Shown here: positions 1-7,487 of the stretch, piece by piece
Numbering within the stretch: position 1 is the first letter of the stretch
Layout of the letters: each line of letters opens with the position of its first letter
DNA from: Bacteroidota bacterium
GTDB lineage: Bacteria; Bacteroidota; Bacteroidia; Chitinophagales; Chitinophagaceae
Direction: 5' to 3'
Length of the DNA: 17,357 nucleotides
NCBI GenBank assembly: GCA_028876035.1
Contig: JAGWTK010000034.1
Location: 1 to 17,357 of the forward strand
Program-made: the position numbers and the translations under genes
The notes under the pieces: generated by a model
What the model was told of the DNA's origin: nothing
Databases searched by the model: none
Seen by the model: only the letters and a program-made list of their open reading frames with translations

Positions 1-3000
1 AAAGTCGATACTCGTTTCACTTTTATTATTGGCACCATCCCAGGCAATGATCCGCAACCGGTGCTGCCCTTCGCCCATCATTGGTAACCGAAACTGTACG
101 GTGCCCGAACGATAATTATTGGTATCACTGGTGTAATAGCTGTTCAATACAAACGGATGTGTGCTGTCGCCATCCAGTATCGCCATCAAATCATGACCGG
201 TACCCGCACCTGCAATATTGATGCCGGAAGAGTCGCTCAGATCCACCAGCAGCAGGGGTTCGTCGGAAACAGCCGATCCATTTACAAACTGGCGATCATT
301 GAGCCAGGCTTTGACTGCCGGACCCGTTCGATCGCTGCTCTGTCCAGGGACAGCACTTGTCAAAAAGCCGTTAAAGTAACCATTCGCATCGGTGATGCCG
401 TTTTGCGCGTAATAGCTGATAAAGCCATTCCCCGGTTGCGGGTTAATATCTGCAGGCAATCGAAACGTACAATCAAAATGCCCGTTCACCACGTTCACGA
501 CGCCCGAAAATAAGCGGTTGTTCTGCACATTGAAGGTTTGCACATAACTGTCGGCATCATTCGCCAGGGTCGATTGCCGGCCGGGTTTATCGAACACGGT
601 TACATTGAGTATACCATTGAAACCCGACTGAAGATTCCCGCTTGCATCTTTAACCGTCCCGCTAACACTATAAATTCCATATGCACGCAAAGTGTCGGGC
701 ACTGCGTTCACTGGTTTTCCATTGATTTGTGTCGTGTGTACACGCAAGCGGGGAAAAGAAAGGGTGAGCGCGGGATCACCGAGCAGACCAAACTTCCGGT
801 TATTGGCGATATCCGATTGCGTACTGTACGTAAGATTCTTTGCGCGTTGCAACGCTTCTCCCAGGGTAGAATAACGGCCATCCTTACCCGCTAACAACGC
901 GGCCTGCAGGTAGTTGCTGTTCATGATGCGGTTGCTGTAGGCTACGACGGCACGCGTGGTGGTCATGAGTGCAATGGCACCTGCCTTCTCCCGCAGCAAG
1001 ATGCGTTCACCCAATGAATGAATTGCGGGGTTGTCATAAGGTGCAAAATCGCAGGTTGCGGTGATCATCATGGGCAGGCGCCAGGTATTGGTCCATGCAT
1101 CGCTCATGGTTTGATCCAATATCGTTTCTTCCGCAAGGCGATTATAACTCCCGTGTCCATTATAGTTCCAGATCAGTGTGCCGTTTTGAATTTGCTGGTT
1201 GATGGCAGTATTTACATCGGGGTACTGTTTACCGAACGGAGTTGTTTGCTGCGTATAGGCATCGAGGTAAATTTTGTTCTGGAGGAGCACGGGATTACTG
1301 CTGGCCGCAGCGGCGGCAACCGCTTCCGCATCGTTGAGGTGCAGGTTAAGATCCTGGTCATCCGCGACAAAACTCGTTTGGTTGCGCCAGGGACCCAGGC
1401 TTTTCGGATCGGCGTAATCGATGAGCTTATCTGCATAGGCTTTTGCTTCAGCAGCAGTTTGCGCGGGTATCCTGCCGACCCCGATATCCAGCAGGTTGAT
1501 CCGATGGCTGTCATTGATATCATCGCTATCGTCGAGGAAACCAAAGAAATCGTCTGATGTATAGGTGCCGAGGGGATCCAGGGATTCCGTCGTTTCCCAG
1601 GCGGGCACCAGCTGGTGGTTGTTCTTCACATGGTTTCCGTAATCGAAGGAACCATCGCCCAGTAACAAGAGGTATTTAGGCCGGCGCATGCTATCCGCAC
1701 CTGCCCGGTCATAGAACATCTTTACAAAGTCGCGGATGGCTGTTGGGTCGGGTGTGCCGGATGAAAATTCATTGTACACCTGGTCGGTGGTAGCGATTAG
1801 CGGGTGCATACCATCGTTGGACGAATGAAAGGAAGCAATCGACTGTGCCTGTGCAGCCAGGCCTGGATGAGTGACAATGATTAAATCGGTTGCATTGGCT
1901 GCATGAAGGTTTTGATTCGGAACAGCGGCGATGGGTTGCGGTGTTAACGACTGACTGGAAAAAGCAATATACTCGTGCAGGCGATCAGTTGAATCAGTGA
2001 AGACAAGCGATGTACCGCTTGTGCTGGTCAACAGCTGGCGGGGCGTTAAAGGATTGCTTATATCCCAAACGGTGTATCCAGCGCCCTGCGCTATCGTATA
2101 GCGCGCAATTTTTCCCGTTCCTACACTGTTCCAGTCCCGAAAAAGCAACTGTTCATTACCGTTAGTGATGAGCTGCTGCCGCCAGAAGAATTCAAGCCAG
2201 TCGACCCAACCCTGCGCGCCTTGTCCGCCCGGCGAAAAATTCACATCGACATTCATGTTGGCGGCCGGGTTGAATGTAGCCGCTGCCAATGCTTTTTTTG
2301 CGAAAGGATCGAGCGCGGCGGTACCGCTGGCAGCGATGTCCTGCTGCAGGATCGATTGTCCGTTTACGGAGATGGTAAACTGGCTATTGCCAGTGGCAGA
2401 TCGCGCCAATAATTGAGCGTTGATGCGGGCCTCGCCATTGCCCAGATTGGAAATTGCGAGACGGATGCGTTGGGTATTGCCAGTGCCTGCGGATAATGGA
2501 GCGCCGTACCATTCTTTGCCGCTCGACAATAGGTTCACTGAATCCTGCTCATAGAAGTAACGGCCCGAAAAACTGCTGACATCCGTATTGGACACCGGTG
2601 CTGCGGCTTGTTGGCGGATGCGTTTGCCCTCTCCCCCGATAGTGATAAAATAATAGGCGTTGTTGCTGTACAAATTCTTTTGGTGGCGAAAACTGCGAAG
2701 CGTGGTGTCGGCCAGCCATTGGTCAGGTCCGGCCGCATAAAATAGAAAGTAATCCGAACCGTTGAGCTGACCATCGCCCCCATCGACCACTTCAATCGCA
2801 TTTTCGGCGAGGTCATCAACCTTTTGCCCATTGCAGGCTTCGGGGAGCATTTGTCCGCCATTGCCAAACAACCGAATCGATGCTGATGGAATGCTGGTAG
2901 CAGTAATGCCGAGTGCGTGAAGAAAGGGCAGGTCAACTTTATACACACCGGGCCCACTGACGGCCATCTTATACCAGTTGCCGGAGGCGAGTACCGAATG

Positions 3001-3078
3001 GTCGGCATAGGTTCGCTGCGCCCAGCTTCGCGGCAGCCAAAGCAAGCCCAGGAGTACCAATAGTCCAGTTTTTCTCAT
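1..3078 (-). CDS. porU: PorU, type IX secretion system C-terminal signal peptidase (sortase), 3' end cut by window edge
   Basis: An uninterrupted frame of 1026 codons runs from ATG at 3078 off the left edge, so the C-terminus is missing. Residues 1-20 are a typical signal peptide (MRKTGLLVLL...SWA, then Gln21). The C25 (gingipain-like) cysteine peptidase domain is clear: LLLLGDGSFDYG near residues 482-493, then the catalytic His in NGHGS (His642) and the catalytic Cys in MMITATCDF (Cys676), followed by GLLGDPAL. The family is the surface-anchored T9SS sortase that removes the C-terminal signal of secreted proteins and attaches them to A-LPS. Known PorU proteins are roughly 1100-1300 residues, so perhaps 100-250 residues lie outside. 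It is divergent from gldJ, another T9SS/gliding gene, which supports the assignment. porV often follows porU and might lie beyond the left edge (inference). No frameshift was seen when the frame was read through. Confidence 0.93.
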   Translation of the reverse strand, partial: MRKTGLLVLLGLLWLPRSWAQRTYADHSVLASGNWYKMAVSGPGVYKVDLPFLHALGITATSIPSASIRLFGNGGQMLPEACNGQKVDDLAENAIEVVDGGDGQLNGSDYFLFYAAGPDQWLADTTLRSFRHQKNLYSNNAYYFITIGGEGKRIRQQAAAPVSNTDVSSFSGRYFYEQDSVNLLSSGKEWYGAPLSAGTGNTQRIRLAISNLGNGEARINAQLLARSATGNSQFTISVNGQSILQQDIAASGTAALDPFAKKALAAATFNPAANMNVDVNFSPGGQGAQGWVDWLEFFWRQQLITNGNEQLLFRDWNSVGTGKIARYTIAQGAGYTVWDISNPLTPRQLLTSTSGTSLVFTDSTDRLHEYIAFSSQSLTPQPIAAVPNQNLHAANATDLIIVTHPGLAAQAQSIASFHSSNDGMHPLIATTDQVYNEFSSGTPDPTAIRDFVKMFYDRAGADSMRRPKYLLLLGDGSFDYGNHVKNNHQLVPAWETTESLDPLGTYTSDDFFGFLDDSDDINDSHRINLLDIGVGRIPAQTAAEAKAYADKLIDYADPKSLGPWRNQTSFVADDQDLNLHLNDAEAVAAAAASSNPVLLQNKIYLDAYTQQTTPFGKQYPDVNTAINQQIQNGTLIWNYNGHGSYNRLAEETILDQTMSDAWTNTWRLPMMITATCDFAPYDNPAIHSLGERILLREKAGAIALMTTTRAVVAYSNRIMNSNYLQAALLAGKDGRYSTLGEALQRAKNLTYSTQSDIANNRKFGLLGDPALTLSFPRLRVHTTQINGKPVNAVPDTLRAYGIYSVSGTVKDASGNLQSGFNGILNVTVFDKPGRQSTLANDADSYVQTFNVQNNRLFSGVVNVVNGHFDCTFRLPADINPQPGNGFISYYAQNGITDANGYFNGFLTSAVPGQSSDRTGPAVKAWLNDRQFVNGSAVSDEPLLLVDLSDSSGINIAGAGTGHDLMAILDGDSTHPFVLNSYYTSDTNNYRSGTVQFRLPMMGEGQHRLRIIAWDGANNKSETSIDF

Positions 3079-3156
3079 ACGCGGCGAACTCGGGTGCAAA
3101 ACGCGTGCTGGATGGCGAATAGTATTTGGTTCGGTTAAATATTTGATAATCAGTGG

Positions 3157-3191
3157 AAGTCGTAAGTTCTAAGTACTAAGTACTAAGTAAA
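3157..3191 (+). repeat. Heptamer array AAGTNNT, five units, forward
   Basis: Units read AAGTCGT, AAGTTCT, AAGTACT, AAGTACT, AAGTAAA at an exact spacing of 7. This is the same degenerate unit as the arrays at 9100, 10739, 16861 and 17212. Confidence 0.9.
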
Positions 3192-3296
3192 CCTTCACGC
3201 TGAATCGCTGTTTTTTGGCGGAAGCCTCGCTCTGCCGACCCCTCTTCCGCGATAGATGCTCTTGTTCGAAGCCAGGGCCACCCGGCCGAAGGACAT

Positions 3297-3324
3297 AAAA
3301 CTTACTACCTACAACTTATTACTT
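3297..3324 (-). repeat. Heptamer array AAGTNNT, four units, reverse
   Basis: On the plus strand the units read AAAACTT, ACTACCT, ACAACTT, ATTACTT, which is the reverse complement of AAGTNNT with one degenerate unit. It faces the forward array at 3157-3191 across about 105 bases, giving the pair the look of inverted borders. Confidence 0.85.
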
Positions 3325-3510
3325 ACCTCCCACTCCGGTTTGGTTTTTGCACATTATTCCCGTTCAGGGAACCTTTCGATGGTTTTTAACGTAATTCTAC
3401 GATACCGCAGGCTAAAACCTACTTATATTCGCGGGGAAGGCGGAAAACCACGGTACGATTTACAATATAAACAGCAACATCCCGTTAATTCATTCTAAAA
3501 CCGGCTTCAA

Positions 3511-5067
3511 ATGGCTATTAAAATGAACTGGAAGACTTTAATTATTATCCTATCCTGCGCGGCGAGCGTGAGTTCCTGCAAGAGCAAGAACAAGAGCGGA
3601 CAATCCGATGTAACCGGCTGGAACTACAATGACAAAAACATGGGTGGTTTCCAGGTTGCAAAAGAGAAAGAAGAGAAAACCGGCCCCGGCCTGGTGTTTA
3701 TCCAGGGCGGTACATTCACCCAGGGTGCTACCCAGGAAGATGTAATGGGCGACTGGAACAATATTCCCCGCCGTATTACGGTGAACTCGTTCTACATGGA
3801 CAGAACGGAAGTGGCCAACGTACACTACCGTGAATATATGTATTGGGTAAACACCGTGTTTGACGGTGACGAGTACCAGGCGGTACGCAATGCCGTATTG
3901 CCCGATACCCTTGTTTGGAGAAGCGAGCTGGCGTACAACGAGCCGCTGGTAGAATACTATCTCCGTCACCCATCTTACAACTACTATCCGGTGGTAGGTG
4001 TAACCTGGAAACAAGCCAACGATTTCTGCGCCTGGAGAACAGACCGCGTGAACGAAGGCGAGCTGGTTAAACGTGGCTATATTAATAAGAACTCCCTGAA
4101 GAACCTGAGCGGTCTTGGCCAGGAGAACTTCAATACAAAAGCTTACCTGCTGGGTGAATACCAACCAACACCCGGACAAGCAGCAAAATCTAAAAAGAAC
4201 CCGCTGAAAAATCCAAATGGTACACCACGTACCAATGTGACTTTCGAAGATGGTATCCTGTTGCCGGGTTACCGCCTGCCCACAGAAGCGGAGTGGGAAT
4301 ATGCAGCACTCGGACTGGTTAACCAAAACCCCATGCCCTCTAAAAAAGAAGGCAAGCGTGGTGAAGAGTTGCTGACCAACAAACAAGTGTATTCCTGGAG
4401 CCAGAACGTAAACGGTTTGCGCGATACACGTCGTGGCAGCTGGCAGGGTACCTTCCTGGCCAACTTTAAAAGAGGTGCCGGTGATAACATGGGTGTAGCG
4501 GGTGGTTTGAACGACCGCGCGGTATACACAGCCCCTGTAACTTCTTTCTACCCCAACGGTTTCGGATTGTATAACATGAGCGGTAACGTAAACGAATGGA
4601 CTGCTGATGTATATCGTCCCCTCTCTGGTGTAGACAACGACGACGTTGCTTCTTACCGTGGTAACAGGTACGAAACAGTTGATATGAGCAGCGGTAAAGC
4701 AGAAAGAGATAGCCTGGGTCGTATCAAGAATCGTTATATCACCGATGCAGAAAGCAAAAACCGCCGTAACTACCAGAAAGGTGATGTTATCAACTACCTC
4801 GATGGTGACTCCAGCATTGCCGGTGTATCTTACGGATATGGTATCACTACCCTTATCAGCGACAAATCACGCGTGATCAAAGGTGGTAGCTGGAACGACC
4901 GCGCTTACTGGCTTAGCCCCGGTACACGCCGCTTCCTTGAAGAAGACCAGTCTTCCAGCACCGTTGGTTTCCGTTGCGCGATGGACCGCGTAGGTAGTCC
5001 TGAAGGTAATGGTCATGGTACTGGTATCAACTACAAAGCACGCCGTCAAAACAGCAGAAAACGCTAA
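3511..5067 (+). CDS. gldJ: GldJ, gliding motility / type IX secretion lipoprotein
   Basis: This is a 518-residue lipoprotein of the formylglycine-generating-enzyme (FGE-sulfatase) fold. The N-terminus has a lipoprotein signal with lipobox VSSC (Cys23); ATG at 3523 is an alternative start and leaves the signal intact. Just after it comes TGWNYND..GGF, which I recognise from GldJ rather than GldK. The FGE-like domain runs from about residue 58 (GPGLVFIQGGTF) to 492, with YRLPTEAEWEY (254-264), NVNEWTADV (359-367), KGGSWNDR (457-464) and GFRCAMD (486-492). The cysteine pair that makes FGE catalytic, expected shortly after GGSW, is absent, so a structural role is likely. In flavobacteria GldJ is an outer-membrane lipoprotein needed for gliding and T9SS function. 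Here it is divergent from porU, again linking the two. The basic C-terminal tail (RRQNSRKR) is ordinary for the family as far as I know. Confidence 0.9.
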   Translation: MAIKMNWKTLIIILSCAASVSSCKSKNKSGQSDVTGWNYNDKNMGGFQVAKEKEEKTGPGLVFIQGGTFTQGATQEDVMGDWNNIPRRITVNSFYMDRTEVANVHYREYMYWVNTVFDGDEYQAVRNAVLPDTLVWRSELAYNEPLVEYYLRHPSYNYYPVVGVTWKQANDFCAWRTDRVNEGELVKRGYINKNSLKNLSGLGQENFNTKAYLLGEYQPTPGQAAKSKKNPLKNPNGTPRTNVTFEDGILLPGYRLPTEAEWEYAALGLVNQNPMPSKKEGKRGEELLTNKQVYSWSQNVNGLRDTRRGSWQGTFLANFKRGAGDNMGVAGGLNDRAVYTAPVTSFYPNGFGLYNMSGNVNEWTADVYRPLSGVDNDDVASYRGNRYETVDMSSGKAERDSLGRIKNRYITDAESKNRRNYQKGDVINYLDGDSSIAGVSYGYGITTLISDKSRVIKGGSWNDRAYWLSPGTRRFLEEDQSSSTVGFRCAMDRVGSPEGNGHGTGINYKARRQNSRKR

Positions 5068-5085
5068 GAAAAAAAACATATTTGC

Positions 5086-5114
5086 AAAGCCATTCCAACA
5101 GGGATGGCTTTTTT
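5086..5114 (+). terminator. Intrinsic terminator of gldJ
   Basis: An 11-base-pair stem pairs AAAGCCATTCC (5086-5096) with GGGATGGCTTT (5101-5111), with one T-G wobble and an AACA loop, and runs into a T tract. It lies 19 bases after the gldJ stop codon. An in-frame ATG upstream of murF (5104) falls inside the 3' arm of this stem, which argues against that ATG being the murF start. Confidence 0.88.
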
Positions 5115-5122
5115 GTTTGCCC

Positions 5123-5130
5123 TATTTTTG
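5123..5130 (+). promoter_or_regulatory. Candidate -7 element for murF
   Basis: TATTTTTG matches the Bacteroidota -7 consensus TAnnTTTG exactly and lies 18 bases before the preferred murF ATG, just after the gldJ terminator. No TTG is found 17-23 bases upstream, where the -33 element should be, so the call is weak. Confidence 0.3.
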
Positions 5131-5148
5131 TTGACAAGTCCCGTTGCT

Positions 5149-6426
5149 ATGACCATCGAAAAACTTTACCAGTTATTCCTTGCTTACCCTTCTGTACAAA
5201 CAGATACCCGCAAATTGAAAAGCGGTGATCTTTTCTTTGCCCTGAAGGGCCCCAGCTTTAATGGTAACGCTTTTGCGAAGAACGCTATCGAAGGGGGCGC
5301 GGCCTATGCGATCATTGACGAACCTGCCTGCATGCAGGGAGAGAAAACCATTTTGGTAGAGGATGTACTTGATACGCTGCAGCAACTGGCGAAGCACCAT
5401 CGCCAGCAATTCGATATTCCCTTTATTGCTATTACCGGCAGCAACGGTAAAACCACCACCAAGGAACTCGTGCATGCTGTGCTGGAATCGTCGTTCATTA
5501 CCTGCACGACCAAAGGAAATCTCAACAATCATATCGGTATTCCGCTCACCATCCTCTCTGTAAAAAAAGATGCACAGATGGCGGTGATCGAAATGGGCGC
5601 CAACCACCAGAAGGAAATTGAAGGTTATTGTAAGTATACCATGCCTACCCATGGCATTATCACCAATTGTGGCAAAGCCCATCTCGAGGGGTTCGGCGGC
5701 GTAGAAGGCGTGCGCAAAGGCAAGGGTGAATTGTACGACTGGCTGCGGGCGAATAAAGGCACAGCGCTGGTGATGTGGGACTACGACTACCTCCGCACGA
5801 TGAGCAGGGGCATCGAAAACATTTATACGTACGGTACTGCAGAGGCGCAGTTGATTGGGCATGCTACCCAAAGCGAACCCTTCCTGGAAGTGCAGTTCAC
5901 CGAAGGCATGCAGGAAAAGATCGCCACACAACTCGTAGGCGATTACAACCTGCCCAATGTACTCTGCGCCGCGGCCATCGGTCATTTTTTTGGGATAGAT
6001 GCAGGCAGGATTAAAACAGCCATTGAAAAATATATTCCTTCCAACAGCCGCTCACAACTGGTAGAAAAAGACGGCAACCATATCATCCTCGATGCCTACA
6101 ATGCCAACCCCAGCAGCATGCGGCTTGCCATTGAAAACCTGGCCAAACTGCCGGCAAAAGACAAGGTGCTGATCCTGGGCGGTATGGCAGAGCTGGGCGC
6201 TGAAAGTATTCAGGAACACCAGCAAATCATCGATCTCATCAGTCAATACCATTGGAAAGCCGTCGCTTTAACCGGCGGCGATTTTCTCAAACTACCACAT
6301 CCCTACCGCAGCTTTGCCAATTCTACGGAAGTAAAAAAATGGTTTGCGCAACAACATTTCAACGGTGTTACCATGCTCATCAAAGGTTCCCGCAGCATGC
6401 AGATGGAAAAAGTGCTGGAAGCGTAA
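5149..6426 (+). CDS. murF: MurF, UDP-N-acetylmuramoyl-tripeptide--D-alanyl-D-alanine ligase
   Basis: This cytoplasmic Mur ligase adds D-Ala-D-Ala to the UDP-MurNAc tripeptide, the last cytoplasmic nucleotide step of peptidoglycan precursor synthesis. From ATG 5149 the protein is 425 residues, usual for MurF. Visible are TDTRKLKSGDLFFALKG near the N-terminus, the ATP-binding loop GSNGKTTT (97-104), TTKGNLNNHIGIP, the conserved EMGANHQKEI (148-157), DAYNANPSSM (315-324) and LGGMAELG (343-350). The start at 5149 (MTIEKLYQLF) is preferred over ATG 5104 because the upstream extension is encoded by the gldJ terminator hairpin and its T tract. It probably has its own promoter because a terminator separates it from gldJ. 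No Mur or division cluster surrounds it, so it is detached from the usual dcw order. Confidence 0.95.
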   Translation: MTIEKLYQLFLAYPSVQTDTRKLKSGDLFFALKGPSFNGNAFAKNAIEGGAAYAIIDEPACMQGEKTILVEDVLDTLQQLAKHHRQQFDIPFIAITGSNGKTTTKELVHAVLESSFITCTTKGNLNNHIGIPLTILSVKKDAQMAVIEMGANHQKEIEGYCKYTMPTHGIITNCGKAHLEGFGGVEGVRKGKGELYDWLRANKGTALVMWDYDYLRTMSRGIENIYTYGTAEAQLIGHATQSEPFLEVQFTEGMQEKIATQLVGDYNLPNVLCAAAIGHFFGIDAGRIKTAIEKYIPSNSRSQLVEKDGNHIILDAYNANPSSMRLAIENLAKLPAKDKVLILGGMAELGAESIQEHQQIIDLISQYHWKAVALTGGDFLKLPHPYRSFANSTEVKKWFAQQHFNGVTMLIKGSRSMQMEKVLEA

Positions 6427-6437
6427 CATTAGTCACC

Positions 6438-6465
6438 TTGGTTACAGGGCAGGAATGTACCTTTG
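6438..6465 (+). promoter_or_regulatory. Bacteroidota-type promoter upstream of the DUF983 gene
   Basis: TTG at 6438-6440, a 17-base spacer, then TACCTTTG at 6458-6465. This is an exact match to the flavobacterial TTG-N17-23-TAnnTTTG consensus. The expected start of transcription lies about 10-15 bases before ATG 6486. It is the best-formed housekeeping promoter in the window. Confidence 0.55.
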
Positions 6466-6485
6466 CGGTTTAATACCAGCAATCC

Positions 6486-6944
6486 ATGGCAGCCAAACAA
6501 AACAAGCCCGATTACCTGCTCTCTGTACTCTCGAATAAATGTCCGCGCTGCCGGGAAGGCTATATCTACAAAGAAAAAAATCCCTACAAACTGAAGTCGG
6601 TCGTGAAGATGGTAGATAAATGTCCCACCTGCGGACAACCCACTGAAATCGAAGTTGGCTTCTACTATGGTACCGGTTATGTTAGCTATGCTATTTCCGT
6701 GGCCGTTTGTGTCGCTTCCTGCCTGGCCTGGTGGCTGCTGATCGGATTTTCGTTTGATGATAACCGTTTTGTCACCTGGCTTATACTCAACGCCGTTCTC
6801 CTCATCGCATTGCAACCCGTCTTAATGCGCCTCTCGCGTACGCTCTGGCTTTCCTGGTTCGTGAAATACGATCCCAACTGGAAGAACAACAAACCGGCGG
6901 ATGTGTCGGATAGGATTAACCCCGAACAGGCGGGCAATTGGTGA
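6486..6944 (+). CDS. DUF983 family zinc-ribbon membrane protein
   Basis: This 152-residue protein begins with two CxxC pairs, CPRC (19-22) and CPTC (46-49), which form a likely zinc ribbon. Next is EVGFYYGTGYVSYAIS, the hallmark of DUF983 proteins of Bacteroidota and alphaproteobacteria. Two hydrophobic stretches (about 66-92 and 97-116) suggest a hairpin membrane anchor, and the C-terminus is polar. The biochemical role of the family is not known to me. The gene stands alone: 59 bases after murF with its own promoter candidate, and followed by 540 bases of repeats. Start ATG 6486 is the only sensible one because it directly precedes the zinc ribbon. Confidence 0.85.
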   Translation: MAAKQNKPDYLLSVLSNKCPRCREGYIYKEKNPYKLKSVVKMVDKCPTCGQPTEIEVGFYYGTGYVSYAISVAVCVASCLAWWLLIGFSFDDNRFVTWLILNAVLLIALQPVLMRLSRTLWLSWFVKYDPNWKNNKPADVSDRINPEQAGNW

Positions 6945-6965
6945 CAAAAGTTTAAAGGTTTAAGG

Positions 6966-7003
6966 GTTTAAGGTTTAAAAGTTCTTCAGGTGCGGCGGCG
7001 CAC
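6966..7003 (+). repeat. Direct repeat copy 1 (GTTTAAGG...GGCGGCGCAC)
   Basis: It begins GTTTAAGGTTTAAAAG, continues TTCTTCAGGTGC and ends GGCGGCGCAC. It matches 7081-7117 with one base inserted and one substitution. Confidence 0.85.
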
Positions 7004-7080
7004 ATTTTCCATTGATCGCACTACAGGCGAGACCAATCTGCCAGAAGCTAGTAGCTCGCGGCCAGCAGCGTTACGCAAGC

Positions 7081-7117
7081 GTTTAAGGTTTAAAGTTCTT
7101 CAGGTGCAGCGGCGCAC
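7081..7117 (+). repeat. Direct repeat copy 2 (GTTTAAGG...AGCGGCGCAC)
   Basis: Second copy of the 6966-7003 repeat, 115 bases downstream and in the same orientation. It begins GTTTAAGGTTTAAAG and ends AGCGGCGCAC. Confidence 0.85.
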
Positions 7118-7165
7118 TATTTCTGTTTGACAGGCATATTGTTTGGATCGACTGTCTTCGTTATT

Positions 7166-7285
7166 GAACGTCTCCCCCGCGAAGGCGGGGGTCTCCTGCT
7201 AAGAAGTCTGCACATTAATAATAGCAAAGGGCTTTGCATTCAATTCATGTTTCCGGAAAGATGCCCGCTTTCTCGGGCATAACGG
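7166..7285 (-). repeat. Composite palindromic intergenic element, copy 1 (modules B and A)
   Basis: Read on the minus strand, module B (7285-7254) is a hairpin with arms ATGCCCG/CGGGCAT inside the frame CCGTYATGCC...GGGCATCTTT. A spacer of about 40 bases begins with CATGAATTGAAT. Module A (7213-7166) follows: GTGCAG, CTTCTTAGCAGGAGACC, a hairpin with arms CCCCCGC/GCGGGGG, then GAGACGTTC. The plus-strand copy at 10815-10935 has the same order, almost the same length (121 against 120) and a partly conserved spacer. Confidence 0.8.
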
Positions 7286-7487
7286 CAGATTCCCAACCCT
7301 CGTTGCTGGTCGTACGCTCCGCCTACGAACTAAACATTTCATGATGTTTACGTTTCGTCTTTAGAGTATCTAACGGGCGTAGACACAGCCATACGCTCAA
7401 CAGCAGATCATATGGCTTTCGTTGAGTTTTGCACATGAAGAACGATGAACAGCGAACTATAAACCAAAAACTAATTAACTTTCTTTC

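Larger units (their letters stand above)
3079..3510. other. Divergent intergenic region between porU and gldJ, repeat-rich
   Basis: This 432-base gap must hold the promoters of both porU and gldJ. It contains a forward heptamer array (3157-3191), a reverse heptamer array (3297-3324), and between them a hairpin with arms GCGGAAG (3218-3224) and CTTCCGC (3244-3250). I found no convincing TAnnTTTG promoter for either gene. The best weak candidate for gldJ is TTG at 3347-3349 followed after 20 bases by AACCTTTC, which has two mismatches. An 80-codon frame at 3256-3498 overlaps the repeats and is judged spurious. Confidence 0.7.
6945..7487. other. Gene-free repeat-rich spacer
   Basis: About 540 bases lie between the DUF983 gene and the dipeptidase gene. 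They hold GTTTAAGG-type short repeats (6949-6983), two copies of a 37-38-base direct repeat, an AGCTA-G-TAGCT palindrome (7047-7057), and one inverted copy of the composite palindromic element (7166-7285). A 90-codon minus frame at 7323-7595 overlaps the dipeptidase gene and is judged spurious. I see no RNA gene. Confidence 0.7.

Noticed and set aside
1018..1557. 179-codon plus-strand frame opposite porU
   Set aside because: Antisense shadow of the porU catalytic domain; no family resemblance.
2535..3008. 157-codon minus-strand frame inside the porU region
   Set aside because: It is out of phase with the porU frame, which translates without a stop from 3078 to the left edge and shows the C25 peptidase motifs.
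3157..3191. Possible CRISPR array
   Set aside because: Units are 7 bases and directly adjacent without spacers, and no cas gene is present.
3256..3498. 80-codon plus-strand frame in the porU-gldJ gap
   Set aside because: It is built partly from the reverse heptamer array and has no recognisable domain or plausible start context.
3550..4386. 278-codon minus-strand frame opposite gldJ
   Set aside because: Antisense shadow of a well-supported gene; composition mirrors gldJ codons.
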